Both the position numbers and the translations under genes were made by a program. Shown piece after piece: positions 44,788 through 54,402 of a stretch of 64,000 nt of DNA (within the stretch, counting starts at the first letter, position 1; each line of letters begins with the position of its first letter). Under the pieces are notes generated by a model that was not told the DNA's origin, did no database searches, and saw only the letters and a list, made by a program, of their open reading frames with translations. Source of the stretch: Firmicutes bacterium UBA6113 (GTDB lineage: Bacteria; Bacillota; Clostridia; Tissierellales; Sedimentibacteraceae); NCBI GenBank assembly GCA_002422545.1, contig DIWF01000023.1:18492-82491 (forward strand), given 5' to 3'.

Positions 44788-45725
44788 GTATCATCTTCTC
44801 CATTTGCAGGTATAACTCTTTTCATGGCTTCAATTGCCACTTCAATCATAGAGTCATCAGGCTCTTTTGTAGTAATTTTCTGAATTAAAAATCCGGGATA
44901 TGATATTATTCTGGTGAGTATATTTTCTTTTTCGCATCTTCCAACATACTTGTTCAGCTCATATGATAATCCTGCTATAAGCGGAAGCATAGCAAGCCTT
45001 ATGACTAGCCTCATGAAAGGATTAGGCCATCCGAAAAATGAAAACACTATTATGCTTATTAACATTACATTGATCATGAAACTTGTTCCGCATCTAGGAT
45101 GAAGTGTTGAATATTTTCTCACATTTTCCACTGTTAGTTCTTCCTTATGTTCATAGCAGTGAATTGTTTTGTGTTCTGCTCCGTGGTACATGAAAACCCT
45201 CTTGATGTCTTCAAGCTTTGAAACGAGATACACATAACCAACAAACAATGAAACTCTTATTACACCTTCCGTAAGATTGAGCAAAAATGTGTTATGTATC
45301 ACATTCTTTGCAAGGTTTGTAAGAAGCGTCGGTCCTAAGATGAATACTCCCACTGAAAATATGAGAGCTATTATTACAGATGCATATATTATGGCAGTAT
45401 CAGCCTTATCCTTGAACACTTTTTTCAAAAACTTATCAAATACATCTTCTTCATAATCATCGCCGTAAAATTCGGCTGAATACATAAGCTCCTTGACTCC
45501 GGTTACAAGTGAATCTATGAGAACAAAGCTCCCTCTTATTAAGGGAAGTTTAAAAAATTTATTTTTGAATATCTGGTTTATGTTGCTTTCTTTTACTTCT
45601 ATACCACCGTCAGGCTTTCTTACTGCAGTTGCAATTTTATCAGGGCCCTTCATCATGATGCCTTCAATCAGCGCCTGACCGCCGATACTGGTCTTTTTAA
45701 CCTCTTTTAAAACTATATCGCTCAT
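44781..45725 (-). CDS. yqhQ: DUF1385 membrane protein YqhQ
   Basis: 314 aa. GGQALIEGIMMKGP at the N-terminus and YHGAEHKTIHCYEH in a loop are the DUF1385 signatures; LHPRCGTSFMI follows; 4-5 membrane helices. Function unknown; commonly found upstream of prmC-prfA in Firmicutes, as here. Confidence 0.92.
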   Translation of the reverse strand: MSDIVLKEVKKTSIGGQALIEGIMMKGPDKIATAVRKPDGGIEVKESNINQIFKNKFFKLPLIRGSFVLIDSLVTGVKELMYSAEFYGDDYEEDVFDKFLKKVFKDKADTAIIYASVIIALIFSVGVFILGPTLLTNLAKNVIHNTFLLNLTEGVIRVSLFVGYVYLVSKLEDIKRVFMYHGAEHKTIHCYEHKEELTVENVRKYSTLHPRCGTSFMINVMLISIIVFSFFGWPNPFMRLVIRLAMLPLIAGLSYELNKYVGRCEKENILTRIISYPGFLIQKITTKEPDDSMIEVAIEAMKRVIPANGEDDTW

Positions 45726-45843
45726 TTTGTCCCCTTTTCTATCACATTCAAGCTATTATACAATTATTGCACAATTACTTCAAGATTTTATTTAAAATAA
45801 AATATAAGCTCTGTAATTTTACATCACAAAGCTTAATCTTTCT

Positions 45844-46320
45844 TTAATTTACTTCGATGATTTCGTACTTCACCATTCCTCCGGGAGATGAAACATTGAT
45901 GATTGCTCCCTTTTTCTTACCTAAAAGCTCTGCTCCAAGAGGAGACAAATTTGATATTTTGCCTGCCACAGGATCTGCTTCTGTAGCCCCTACCAGTGAA
46001 TAGTCAAGAATTTCATCAAACTCTATGTCTTTTATTACCACTTTGCTTCCTATCTGCACTGTATCTTTTTCATCTGCATTGTGTTTCACTATTTTAGCGT
46101 GCTTCAGTGTGTGTTCAAGCACGATTATTCTAGATTCATTTTTATTTTGTTCTTCTTTTGATTCTTGATATTCACAGTTTTCACTCAAATCGCCTTCTTT
46201 CAAGGCTCCTTTTATTCTTTCAGCTATTTCTTTTCTGAAGGTAGTCTTTCTGTATTCTATTTCGTCAACAATTTCCTTATAGCCTTCTTCAGTTACCAAA
46301 ATTTCTTTGTTATTGTTCAT
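45844..46320 (-). CDS. greA: Transcription elongation factor GreA
   Basis: 158 aa from the ATG at 46320 (AGGTGG upstream); a GTG three codons earlier is possible. N-terminal antiparallel coiled coil with LVTEEGYKEIVDEIEYRK and acidic tip GDLSENCEYQ; C-terminal FKBP-like domain with SPLGAELLGKKKG. Stimulates RNA polymerase to cleave backtracked RNA. Confidence 0.94.
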   Translation of the reverse strand: MNNNKEILVTEEGYKEIVDEIEYRKTTFRKEIAERIKGALKEGDLSENCEYQESKEEQNKNESRIIVLEHTLKHAKIVKHNADEKDTVQIGSKVVIKDIEFDEILDYSLVGATEADPVAGKISNLSPLGAELLGKKKGAIINVSSPGGMVKYEIIEVN

Positions 46321-46491
46321 TCTTTCCACCTGCTTATTGTGACATTCTATTATCTATTATAACCGAAAATTTATAAAATTCAATAATTTTTAATAATACG
46401 GCTTTTTTAAATTGAATATTAAATGTTCTATTGCTCAACTTGTCCTCATATATTGAATAAAAGCAATATACAAAAGCATATGAGGTGAAAA

Positions 46492-49197
46492 ATGCATGCA
46501 ATGAAAAACTACAACAAAATTTACAAGGGATTAAGCAGCTATGAAGCTGTAAAATCAAGGAAAAAATTCGGTGCCAACGTAATTGAGCCCGGAAAAAGAA
46601 AGACGTTTCTTAGCCATTATGCCGCAAGCTTTGCAGACCCCACGATAAAAATACTTCTTGTGGCGCTGGGTTTGAACATTTTGCTGTTTATAGAAAATTT
46701 CAACTGGTATGAGTCCATTGGCATTGCTGTATCAATAATGTTAGCTACCATGGTTTCAAGCATATCCGAATATGGAAGCCAGCTAGCTTTTGAAAAGCTT
46801 GTGGAGGATGCTCAAAAAGTAAAATGCAAGGTATGGAGAGACGGAAGTCTATCTGAAATTCCCACTTCAGAAGTTGTAACCGGAGATTTCATAAAGCTTG
46901 AACAAGGAGACAGAATTCCTGCCGACGGAATCTTAATTGACGGGCAAATAGACGTAGATCAGTCAGCCTTAAACGGTGAAACAAAGGAAGCACACAAAGT
47001 TTCGGCTGCCATAGTTGATTATGACGAAACAGACGACTTGAACTTCTCGGATCCCCACCTGGCATTCAACTCAAGCACAGTTTGTCAGGGAACAGCCACA
47101 ATGCTTGTCACTGCAGTTGGCGAAAAAACATATTATGGGCGTCTAGCCAGAGAACTTCAGCACGACAAGTCTGACAGCCCGTTAAAAGAAAGGCTTAAAG
47201 ATCTTGCCGCTTTCATAAGCCGCATTGGATATCTGGGTGCATTTTTAATTCTTGTTTCATCCCTTTTCAAGTCAATAGTCATGGACAACCATTTCAACAT
47301 GGCTGAAATCATCATTTACCTGTCGAACCCGTACACACTAGCACAGGATGTAATAAGAGCACTTACTCTTGCTGTTACCATCATTGTTGTTGCTGTTCCG
47401 GAAGGTTTGCCCGTAATGATTACCGTTGTGCTTTCATCAAACATGAAGCGTATGATCAAGGACAACGTGCTGGTGAGAAAATTGGTTGGAATTGAAACTG
47501 CAGGAAGTTTAAACATATTGTTCACAGACAAAACAGGTACATTGACAGTAGGAAAAATGCAGGTTTCAAAGTTCATAACCGGAAACGGCAAAATTTATGA
47601 CAACATGTACAACTTAAAAGAAGAAAAAAACTTATGGAAAATCATCTACATATCGTCCGTCTACAACAACGCTTCAATAATAGGCCATGACGGCAAAAAA
47701 CAATATCCTGTGGGCGGCAATTCAACAGACAGGGCAATGCTTGGTTTTGCCATGTCATACCCTGTAATAAATATTGATGTTACGAAACTTTCTGAAATAA
47801 GTTTCGACAGCAAAAATAAGTTTTCAGCAGCCTATGTAACAGGTGATTTAAACGTCACATTGCTCAAGGGTGCTCCAGATAAGATACTGCCCTTCTGCAC
47901 ACATTTTTACTGTGAAGACGGCACAAAATCAGAACTGAACAATATTTTTCAAATAAACAAATTGACAAAAGACATGTCATCAGCAGGAAACAGGCTTTTG
48001 GCGCTTGCTACTTCTGACACAGCCACGGACAAACTTTTAAAAGGATTTTCAAATCTCACTCTTGTGGGAATAGCGTGCATTAAGGACGAATTAAGGCACG
48101 ATGTAACAAAAAGCATCGAAGAAGTTACAAATGCAGGTGTCCAGGTTGTAATGATTACAGGAGACGGAAAAGAAACAGCAGTTTCTATAGGAAAAGAATC
48201 CAATCTCCTTGATTATGCAAAGGGGCATGTTGTTCTCACATCCGATGAAATGAAAAACATGACTGACGATCAGTTAAAAAAAGCACTTCCAAAGATAAGA
48301 GTTGTAGCCAGAGCTTTGCCTTCTGACAAGAGCAGGCTTGTTAGGCTTTCACAGGAAATAAATCTTGTGGCTGGAATGACAGGCGACGGTGTCAATGATG
48401 CACCTGCTCTAAAAAGAGCCGATGTAGGTTTTTCTCTTGGAAGCGGTACAGAGGTTGCTAAAGAAGCAAGCGACATAGTCATTCTTGACGATAATTTTTC
48501 GTCAATTGTTAAAGCAATACTATATGGCAGGACAATTTTCAAGAGCATTCGAAAATTCATAGTTTTTCAGCTTTCTATAAACATATGTGCCATGAGCATT
48601 ACTTTAATAAGCCAGTTCCTTGGAATTGAAACGCCCATAACAGTGACGCAGATGCTTTGGATAAACATGGTCATGGATACGCTGGCAGGACTTGCTTTTG
48701 CAGGTGAAGCACCGTTACCCGAATACATGGAAGAGCTTCCTAAGAAAAAGGGAGAAAAAATCATCAATGACTACATGGAAAATCAAATTGTCGTAGCTTC
48801 CATTTATACAACTTTCCTGTGCATCTTGTTCTTGAAATTTCCGGAAATAGGTTCCAGGTTCAGATATTCTGCAGGAAGTGAATACATGATGACCGGCTTC
48901 TTTGCCCTTTTCATGTTCTGCGCCATTTTTAACAGTCTAAATGCAAGGACTCAAAGAATAAATATTATGTCTAATATTATAAAAAACAAGTCCTTTGTTA
49001 TAATAATGTCCCTGGTTTGTATAATTCAAATATTGATTCTTTATTTTGGTGGAAGAGTGTTCAGAACATATGGCCTTACAGCAAGGGAGCTGTTGACAGT
49101 TTTATCAATTTCATTTACCGTTGTTCCCCTTGACCTCATGCGTAAATCATTTCTCAGGTTGTGCCACACAAAAGAAGAAGTGGCTAAATTTTTATAA
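46492..49197 (+). CDS. P-type calcium-translocating ATPase (P2A/P2B type)
   Basis: 901-aa membrane pump. Phosphorylation site TDKTGTLT (D346), TGE-like NGETKE in the actuator domain, TGDGVNDAPALKRADVG hinge, and PEGLP in M4 (AVPEGLPVMITVVL), which fits calcium and related cation pumps. The N-terminal cation-ATPase domain and 10 membrane helices are present. ATG after GAGGTG. Stand-alone gene ending in a terminator. Confidence 0.93.
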   Translation: MHAMKNYNKIYKGLSSYEAVKSRKKFGANVIEPGKRKTFLSHYAASFADPTIKILLVALGLNILLFIENFNWYESIGIAVSIMLATMVSSISEYGSQLAFEKLVEDAQKVKCKVWRDGSLSEIPTSEVVTGDFIKLEQGDRIPADGILIDGQIDVDQSALNGETKEAHKVSAAIVDYDETDDLNFSDPHLAFNSSTVCQGTATMLVTAVGEKTYYGRLARELQHDKSDSPLKERLKDLAAFISRIGYLGAFLILVSSLFKSIVMDNHFNMAEIIIYLSNPYTLAQDVIRALTLAVTIIVVAVPEGLPVMITVVLSSNMKRMIKDNVLVRKLVGIETAGSLNILFTDKTGTLTVGKMQVSKFITGNGKIYDNMYNLKEEKNLWKIIYISSVYNNASIIGHDGKKQYPVGGNSTDRAMLGFAMSYPVINIDVTKLSEISFDSKNKFSAAYVTGDLNVTLLKGAPDKILPFCTHFYCEDGTKSELNNIFQINKLTKDMSSAGNRLLALATSDTATDKLLKGFSNLTLVGIACIKDELRHDVTKSIEEVTNAGVQVVMITGDGKETAVSIGKESNLLDYAKGHVVLTSDEMKNMTDDQLKKALPKIRVVARALPSDKSRLVRLSQEINLVAGMTGDGVNDAPALKRADVGFSLGSGTEVAKEASDIVILDDNFSSIVKAILYGRTIFKSIRKFIVFQLSINICAMSITLISQFLGIETPITVTQMLWINMVMDTLAGLAFAGEAPLPEYMEELPKKKGEKIINDYMENQIVVASIYTTFLCILFLKFPEIGSRFRYSAGSEYMMTGFFALFMFCAIFNSLNARTQRINIMSNIIKNKSFVIIMSLVCIIQILILYFGGRVFRTYGLTARELLTVLSISFTVVPLDLMRKSFLRLCHTKEEVAKFL

Positions 49198-49218
49198 CAA
49201 CAGAGCCAATGTAAATAT

Positions 49219-49262
49219 AAAAAAGCAATTGGTGAACATTGTATTCGCCCATTGCTTTTTAT
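49219..49262. terminator. Terminator after the calcium ATPase (convergent with ilvE)
   Basis: Imperfect stem with AAAAAGCAAT pairing ATTGCTTTTT and an inner TTCGCCC/GGTGAA part, T run following on the plus strand. Confidence 0.75.
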
Positions 49263-49270
49263 TTGAGATA

Positions 49271-49300
49271 AAATTCTTAATTCTTAACTCTTAATTATTA
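49271..49300. repeat. AT-rich interspersed repeat, copy 4
   Basis: AATTCTTAACTCTTAATTAT core, ending 3 bases from the ilvE stop codon at 49304; same orientation as copies 1-3. Confidence 0.6.
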
Positions 49301-49303
49301 AGG

Positions 49304-50326
49304 TTATTGTACTTTATAAATCCATCCTTCAGGAGCTTCAACGTCGCCCATCTGAATTCCGTACAAAGTGTTATATAATTTTTTAGTCACAGGGCCAACT
49401 TCTGTTTCGCTGTGGAACACGTGCATTTTACCTTTGTGTTCAATTCCTCCTATAGGAGTTATAACAGCTGCTGTTCCGCATGCTCCTGCTTCTGCAAACT
49501 GGTCAATTTCATCAATGAAAACATCTGCTTCAATTGCTTCCATTCCCAAGTAGTCCTTGGCAACCTTCATGAGGGAAATTCTTGTAATACTTGGAAGTAT
49601 GGATGTTGAATGAGGTGTTATGAATTTGTTGTCTTTTGTGATTCCAAAGAAGTTTGCTGCTCCAACCTCATCAATTTTTGAGTGAGTTGCAGGATCAAGA
49701 TAAATACAATCAGCAAATCCTCTTGCAACTGCATCGTGATGTGAATGCAAACTTGCTGCGTAGTTTCCACCGACTTTGTTCTTTCCTGTTCCGTGAGGTG
49801 CAGCTCTGTCTTCGTCAGTTGTAACGAAGTTTACAGGATTCATGCCGCCTTTGAAATATGGACCAACAGGCATTCCAAATACTGCGAAAATATACTCAGG
49901 TGCCGGTTTAACTCCGATGTTATCGCCTATTCCTATAACAAATGGTCTTAAATAAAAAGTAGCGCCTGATCCGTATGGAGGTACCCATGCTTCATTTGCT
50001 TTAACAACCTGCATGCAGGCATCTATAAATTTTTCAACCGGAACTGTAGGCATCATGACCTTTTCACAGCTGTTTTGCATACGTTTTGCATTTTCATCTG
50101 GTCTGAAAAGTTGAATTCCACCGTCTTTAGTGCTGTAAGCTTTTAAACCTTCAAAACATTCTTGTCCATAATGAAGACAAGTTGAACCTTCACTGATACT
50201 TATTTTATTGTCTTCCACAAGCTGACCGTCATCCCATTTTCCATCTTTCCAATAAGATATGTACCTTTTGTCAGTCTTGACATAGCTAAAACCAAGTTCA
50301 GACCATTTTATGTCCTTTTTCTGCAT
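49304..50326 (-). CDS. ilvE: Branched-chain amino acid aminotransferase
   Basis: 340-aa class IV PLP transaminase. KNKVGGNYAASLHSH holds the PLP Lys; EGLKAYSTKDGGIQLFRPDENAKRM and the late GTAAVITPIG segment are typical of the larger BCAT group. Works in synthesis or fermentation of Leu/Ile/Val. Single gene with its ribosome site in AGGAGG. Confidence 0.94.
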   Translation of the reverse strand: MQKKDIKWSELGFSYVKTDKRYISYWKDGKWDDGQLVEDNKISISEGSTCLHYGQECFEGLKAYSTKDGGIQLFRPDENAKRMQNSCEKVMMPTVPVEKFIDACMQVVKANEAWVPPYGSGATFYLRPFVIGIGDNIGVKPAPEYIFAVFGMPVGPYFKGGMNPVNFVTTDEDRAAPHGTGKNKVGGNYAASLHSHHDAVARGFADCIYLDPATHSKIDEVGAANFFGITKDNKFITPHSTSILPSITRISLMKVAKDYLGMEAIEADVFIDEIDQFAEAGACGTAAVITPIGGIEHKGKMHVFHSETEVGPVTKKLYNTLYGIQMGDVEAPEGWIYKVQ

Positions 50327-50426
50327 TGCAATGCCTCCTTATAAAATATTTAATTGTTATATTATAGTATAAACCTTTTCATCAAATTTTTCAATTACTT
50401 TGTCTGTAAAAATAATTATTGGCAGC

Positions 50427-50473
50427 AAAAAAGACTGTTCCGTCAAAACAATGACGACAACAGTCTTTTTTTA
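50427..50473. terminator. Terminator between ilvE and the tdh-kbl operon
   Basis: Nested hairpin: outer stem AAAAAAGACTGTT/AACAGTCTTTTTT, inner CGTCA/TGACG. T runs on both strands; ends tdh-kbl read from the right. Confidence 0.88.
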
Positions 50474-50601
50474 TTCAATTCTTTTTATATTTTTGTATCT
50501 TTTCGTAACAACAATTTATGTGTCAATAGATACATCAGTTATGAGCCTAATTACACGATTATGTTCATTTTTATGTTTTTCGTCAAATATTTCCCGGGCA
50601 A

Positions 50602-51792
50602 TTATATGCCGAGTTCTTCTTTTACTTCCTTGAATGCATTAATTGCAAAATCAAGATCTTCCTTAGAATGGCCGGCTGAAATCTGCGTTCTTATTCTTGC
50701 TTTTCCTTTCGGAACCACAGGATAATAGAAACCTACTGCATAAACTCCCTTTTCAAGAAGTTTTTCCGACATTTTCTGAGACAACACTGCATCTCCTAAC
50801 ATTATTGGAACTATAGGGTGTTCGCTTTCTATTATTGTAAGCCCGATCTTCTTAATTTGCTCGCGGAAGTATCTTGTGTTATCATCAAGCTTATCTCTGT
50901 ACTTTGTGCTTTCCATTAACATCTCAAGAACCTTGAGCGAAGCTCCGGCAATGGCAGGTGCCAGTGTGTTTGAAAAAAGGTATGGTCTTGAACGCTGTCT
51001 CAACAGGTCTATGATTTCTTTTCTACCGCTTGTGTAACCGCCGCTGGCTCCACCAAGGGCTTTACCCAACGTTCCTGTTATAATGTCAACTCTTCCAACA
51101 ACATCCCTGTATTCGTGGGTTCCTCTTCCTGTCTTGCCCACAAATCCCACAGCATGACTGTCGTCAACCATAACCATGGCATTGTACTTGTCTGCCAAGT
51201 CGCATATTCCCTTGAGATTAGCTATGATTCCATCCATGGAAAAAACGCCGTCTGTTGCAATGAGTTTTAACTTTGCTCCGTCCTTGTCAGCCTGAATGAG
51301 CTGCTCTTCAAGAGAAGCCATGTCATTATTCTTGTATCTGTATTTTTTCGCCTTAGCCAGTCTCACTCCGTCAATGATACTTGCATGGTTAAGTTCATCG
51401 CTTATTATCGCATCATTTTCTGTAGTTATTGTTTCAAACAACCCTCCATTGGCATCAAAAGCCGATGAATATAAAATGGTATCCTCAGTCATTAAAAATT
51501 CACTTAATTTTTGTTCAAGCTGCTTGTGAATTCCCTGAGTTCCGCATATGAACCTTACAGAAGACAATCCGTAGCCCCATGTGTCGTATGCTTCCTTTGC
51601 AGCAGCGATAACCTCTTTGTTGTCTGCAAGTCCAAGGTAGTTGTTGGCACACATGTTCAAAACCTTGTCGGCTTTAGTTGTGCTTATTCTGCTGCTTTGA
51701 GGTGTTGTGATTATTCTTTCTTCTTTCCAGAGTCCGCTTTCCTTGATATCCTTTAAAATGTCTGCATAATATTGTTTATTGTTTTCGTACAT
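50602..51792 (-). CDS. kbl: Glycine C-acetyltransferase (2-amino-3-ketobutyrate CoA ligase)
   Basis: 396-aa class II PLP enzyme turning 2-amino-3-ketobutyrate and CoA into glycine and acetyl-CoA. MCANNYLGLAD, VDDSHAVGFVGKTGRGT and the PLP Lys in ITGTLGKALGGASGG are seen. Downstream partner of tdh (34-base gap), forming the threonine dehydrogenase pathway. Confidence 0.95.
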   Translation of the reverse strand: MYENNKQYYADILKDIKESGLWKEERIITTPQSSRISTTKADKVLNMCANNYLGLADNKEVIAAAKEAYDTWGYGLSSVRFICGTQGIHKQLEQKLSEFLMTEDTILYSSAFDANGGLFETITTENDAIISDELNHASIIDGVRLAKAKKYRYKNNDMASLEEQLIQADKDGAKLKLIATDGVFSMDGIIANLKGICDLADKYNAMVMVDDSHAVGFVGKTGRGTHEYRDVVGRVDIITGTLGKALGGASGGYTSGRKEIIDLLRQRSRPYLFSNTLAPAIAGASLKVLEMLMESTKYRDKLDDNTRYFREQIKKIGLTIIESEHPIVPIMLGDAVLSQKMSEKLLEKGVYAVGFYYPVVPKGKARIRTQISAGHSKEDLDFAINAFKEVKEELGI

Positions 51793-51826
51793 TTTATCAA
51801 CTCCTTATTAGATTCTTAATCTTAAT

Positions 51827-52870
51827 TTATTTTTTCTCTGTCCAGTCCAGGATTACTTTTCCTGATTTACCGCTTAACATGGCTTCAAAGCCTTTTTCAA
51901 ATTCAGTATAGTGATATCTGTGCGTTATGATTGGAGAAATGTCCAATCCTGACTTAAGCATTGACTGCATCTTGTACCATGTCTCATACATTTCTCTGCC
52001 ATAAATTCCCTTTATGTGCAGTCCGTTGAATACAACCTTGTTCCAGTCAACAGTTGTATCTGAATCCTGAATTCCCAGCATTGCAATTTTACCGCCGTGA
52101 GTCATATGGTCTATCATTTGATTTAGAGCTCTGCCGTTTCCTGACATTTCCAGTCCAACGTCAAACCCTTCCTTCATTCCAAGTTCCTTCATTACATCTT
52201 CGAGGTTTTCTTCTCTGGTGTTTACGGTTCTGAAATTTCCCATCTTTTTAGCAAGCTCAAGTCTGTCGTTGTTTATGTCCGTGAGCACAACAAACCTTGC
52301 TCCCGCATGTTTTGCTATGGCTGCTGCCATTATTCCTATAGGACCTGCTCCTGTAACAAGCACATCTTCTCCAAGTACTTCAAATGACAATGCAGTATGG
52401 GCAGCATTTCCAAAAGGATCAAAAATGCTGTAAATTTCTTCAGGAAGAGAATTGTCGCACAGCCAGATGTTTGAAGCAGGCAGAGCCACATATTCAGAAA
52501 ATATCCCTGTGCGGTTAACTCCAACGCCCTTTGTGTCCTTGCACAGGTGTCTTCTTCCTGCAAGACAGTTTCTGCACTTTCCGCATACAATATGTCCTTC
52601 GCCTGAAACCAGATCTCCTACATTCAAATCTTTAACGCCTTTTCCAAGTTCAACAATTTCGCCAACAAATTCATGCCCAATAGTCATTGGTACAGGGATT
52701 GTATCCTGAGCCCATTTGTTCCATTCATATATGTGAACATCAGTCCCGCATATTGCAGTCTTGTGAATTTTTACAAGAACCTCACCTTCTTCAGGAGCCG
52801 GCTTTTCCACCTGCTCAAGCCACAATCCAGGTTCCTTGTATTTTTTTACTAATGCATCCATCTTTACCAT
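51827..52870 (-). CDS. tdh: L-threonine 3-dehydrogenase
   Basis: 347-aa zinc alcohol dehydrogenase family. CGTDVHIYEWNKWAQ is the threonine-dehydrogenase-specific catalytic zinc segment; GHEFVGEIVELG; structural zinc CGKCRNCLAGRRHLC; TGAGPIGIMAAAIAK binds NAD. Oxidises threonine to 2-amino-3-ketobutyrate for kbl. The start region has several ATG triplets; the ATG at 52870 or 52861 are both possible. Confidence 0.95.
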   Translation of the reverse strand: MVKMDALVKKYKEPGLWLEQVEKPAPEEGEVLVKIHKTAICGTDVHIYEWNKWAQDTIPVPMTIGHEFVGEIVELGKGVKDLNVGDLVSGEGHIVCGKCRNCLAGRRHLCKDTKGVGVNRTGIFSEYVALPASNIWLCDNSLPEEIYSIFDPFGNAAHTALSFEVLGEDVLVTGAGPIGIMAAAIAKHAGARFVVLTDINNDRLELAKKMGNFRTVNTREENLEDVMKELGMKEGFDVGLEMSGNGRALNQMIDHMTHGGKIAMLGIQDSDTTVDWNKVVFNGLHIKGIYGREMYETWYKMQSMLKSGLDISPIITHRYHYTEFEKGFEAMLSGKSGKVILDWTEKK

Positions 52871-52925
52871 TTACCATTCACCATCCTCTATATTCAATAA
52901 TATTTGATAACGTTTTTTCATAATT

Positions 52926-52954
52926 AATATACTCCAAATCTGTATTCATGTCAA
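52926..52954 (-). promoter_or_regulatory. Sigma-A promoter of tdh-kbl
   Basis: Perfect TTGACA (52954-52949), 17-base spacer, TATATT (52931-52926); leader about 50 bases. Confidence 0.75.
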
Positions 52955-53299
52955 GAGCCTATAATCTTTTTTGTTTACAATTCATATACATGTTTTATTT
53001 TGCTTAAAATTCTCGAAACAATTTGTCTAAACATATCATAATTATAATATCTGTTTTTTCCTTTTATATTCAAAAAATCCGGCAAGCCGGTGATTTGTTC
53101 TTTTCTTATAAGGGTATGTTGTCAAATATCATTAACTACTTTTGTCTTTCAAGTATCCCATGAACCTTGATCCACTTATATTCCGGTTTTGGTCATTTTG
53201 TCAGACGATTGCATATAATGATGTAAATTAATTTCACATTCAACAATATTAATTTACAACAGGACTTCATAAAATCAATATTCATAAGGAGGATAACTA
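52955..53299 (+). promoter_or_regulatory. Upstream region of the SleC/SpoIID-like gene group
   Basis: Holds an AT-rich stretch, a small hairpin CCGGC-aa-GCCGG (53079-53090 region), a CATATAAT box at 53212-53219 with GTCATTTT at 53192-53199 that loosely resembles a sporulation sigma-E promoter, and a perfect 11-bp inverted repeat TGTAAATTAAT/ATTAATTTACA (53222-53232, 53248-53258) just after it. The sigma assignment is weak: the spacer is one or two bases short. Confidence 0.4.
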
Positions 53300-53713
53300 A
53301 TGTTTTATGACAAAAATCAGAATTTAATGCCATTGTTATATTCAAACCGTCAGGAATCTGTAATTGTAAAATTAATTGAAAACTTTTTAAAAAACAATCC
53401 AGAAACAGGGTATATTGTATTCCAAGTACTTCAGGAATCACAACAAGACAGACGACCGATTCCTAACACAAGAATAATAGTAAGCAAATATTTAGGTGAA
53501 GGATATTTCATTTCCAAAGTAGCAATGACTAACCCTGATGGAAAAACAGATCCAATACCTTTACCAGCACCTGAAAATAACAATGCATACGAAACATATA
53601 ATGCCAGAGTAGAAGCACCTGACTTTTTAACAGCAGAAATATATAATTTTCAAGTTATTGATGATATTATCGGCAATCAGTTAATTATTTTACAGCCAAA
53701 AGAAGGTAATTAG
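53300..53713 (+). CDS. Small SleC-N-terminal/transthyretin-like protein, copy A
   Basis: 137 aa. After a helical N-terminus (MFYDKNQNLMPLLYSNRQES) comes a beta-rich part: GYIVFQVLQES, RPIPNTRIIVSK, TNPDGKTDPIPLPAP, YNARVEAPDF, NFQVIDD. The order (PIxNAxVxV, DxxGKTxPIPLPAP, YxxYNxxVxAPxF, IFD) matches the carboxypeptidase-regulatory-like domain at the front of SleC-type and SpoIID/PG-binding proteins of Clostridia. No signal peptide. Paralogue of copy B 215 bases downstream. GGAGG 9 bases before ATG. Function likely structural, perhaps spore-associated. Confidence 0.7.
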   Translation: MFYDKNQNLMPLLYSNRQESVIVKLIENFLKNNPETGYIVFQVLQESQQDRRPIPNTRIIVSKYLGEGYFISKVAMTNPDGKTDPIPLPAPENNNAYETYNARVEAPDFLTAEIYNFQVIDDIIGNQLIILQPKEGN

Positions 53714-53748
53714 GTTCATCAAATCTATTGTGAGAAGCCTCAGTAATT

Positions 53749-53850
53749 ATGAAAAACAGTATAATATGTTTAGTTATAACCAATCAGCCAAATGAACCAT
53801 TTATACCTGAACAAATTCAACATGTTATATATTTACATATAATATTGTAA
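53749..53850 (+). pseudogene. 33-codon remnant of a SpoIID/PG-binding gene
   Basis: ATG at 53749 opens MKNSIICLVITNQPNEPFIP and stops at 53850. It aligns with the start of the full gene at 54403 (MKNNVKSLVIISRPDVPFIP), and identity continues upstream (GCCTCAG...ATTATGAAAAAC). After PEQ the sequences diverge. This marks a duplicated unit whose second gene was deleted. Confidence 0.75.
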
Positions 53851-53928
53851 GTTAAATAAATAACTAATTAAGCAATTAATATTATATAAGACTTTCCAAG
53901 GTCACTTTGCTAATAAGGAGGTTCAATA

Positions 53929-54360
53929 ATGTATTATGACAGAAACCGAAATATAATGCAATTATTATATTCAAACCAACAGGAATCTATATTTATGAAA
54001 TTTATGAGAGACTATTTAGAAAGAAATCCCAAAATAGGATATATTGTATTCCAAGTATATCAGGAATCGCCAATACAAGGTAGAATCCCCGTTGCTAACG
54101 CAAGAGTAACAGTTAATAAATATATAGGTGACGGATATTTTGTTTCTAAGATTTTATATACTGATTCTGATGGAAAAACAGTTCCAATACCTTTTTTTAC
54201 ACCCGATAAAAAATTTTCTATGACTCCGGGATATGCCCACGTGTATGAAACATATAGTGCCTACGTAGAAGCGCCTGAATTTACAACCGCATATGTTTCT
54301 GCTATTCAAGTTTTTGATGGCATTACAAGCATCCAGCCTGTTAACATGTTTCATGAATAA
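53929..54360 (+). CDS. Small SleC-N-terminal/transthyretin-like protein, copy B
   Basis: 143 aa, clearly homologous to copy A throughout: MYYDRNRNIMQLLYSNQQES, GYIVFQVYQES, VANARVTVNKYIGDGYFVSK, DSDGKTVPIPFF, YETYSAYVEAPEF, IQVFDG. It has an insertion (KKFSMTPGYAH) not in copy A. AAGGAGG before ATG. Directly precedes the intact SpoIID/PG-binding gene, so it is probably its partner; in other genomes the two parts occur fused. Confidence 0.72.
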   Translation: MYYDRNRNIMQLLYSNQQESIFMKFMRDYLERNPKIGYIVFQVYQESPIQGRIPVANARVTVNKYIGDGYFVSKILYTDSDGKTVPIPFFTPDKKFSMTPGYAHVYETYSAYVEAPEFTTAYVSAIQVFDGITSIQPVNMFHE

Positions 54361-54402
54361 TAAAAACAATCATAAAATTTATTAAGGAGTGCCTCAGCCA
54401 TT

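Noticed and set aside
53749..53850. A functional small peptide gene
   Set aside because: Similarity to the start of the downstream gene and abrupt loss of it identify a deletion remnant.
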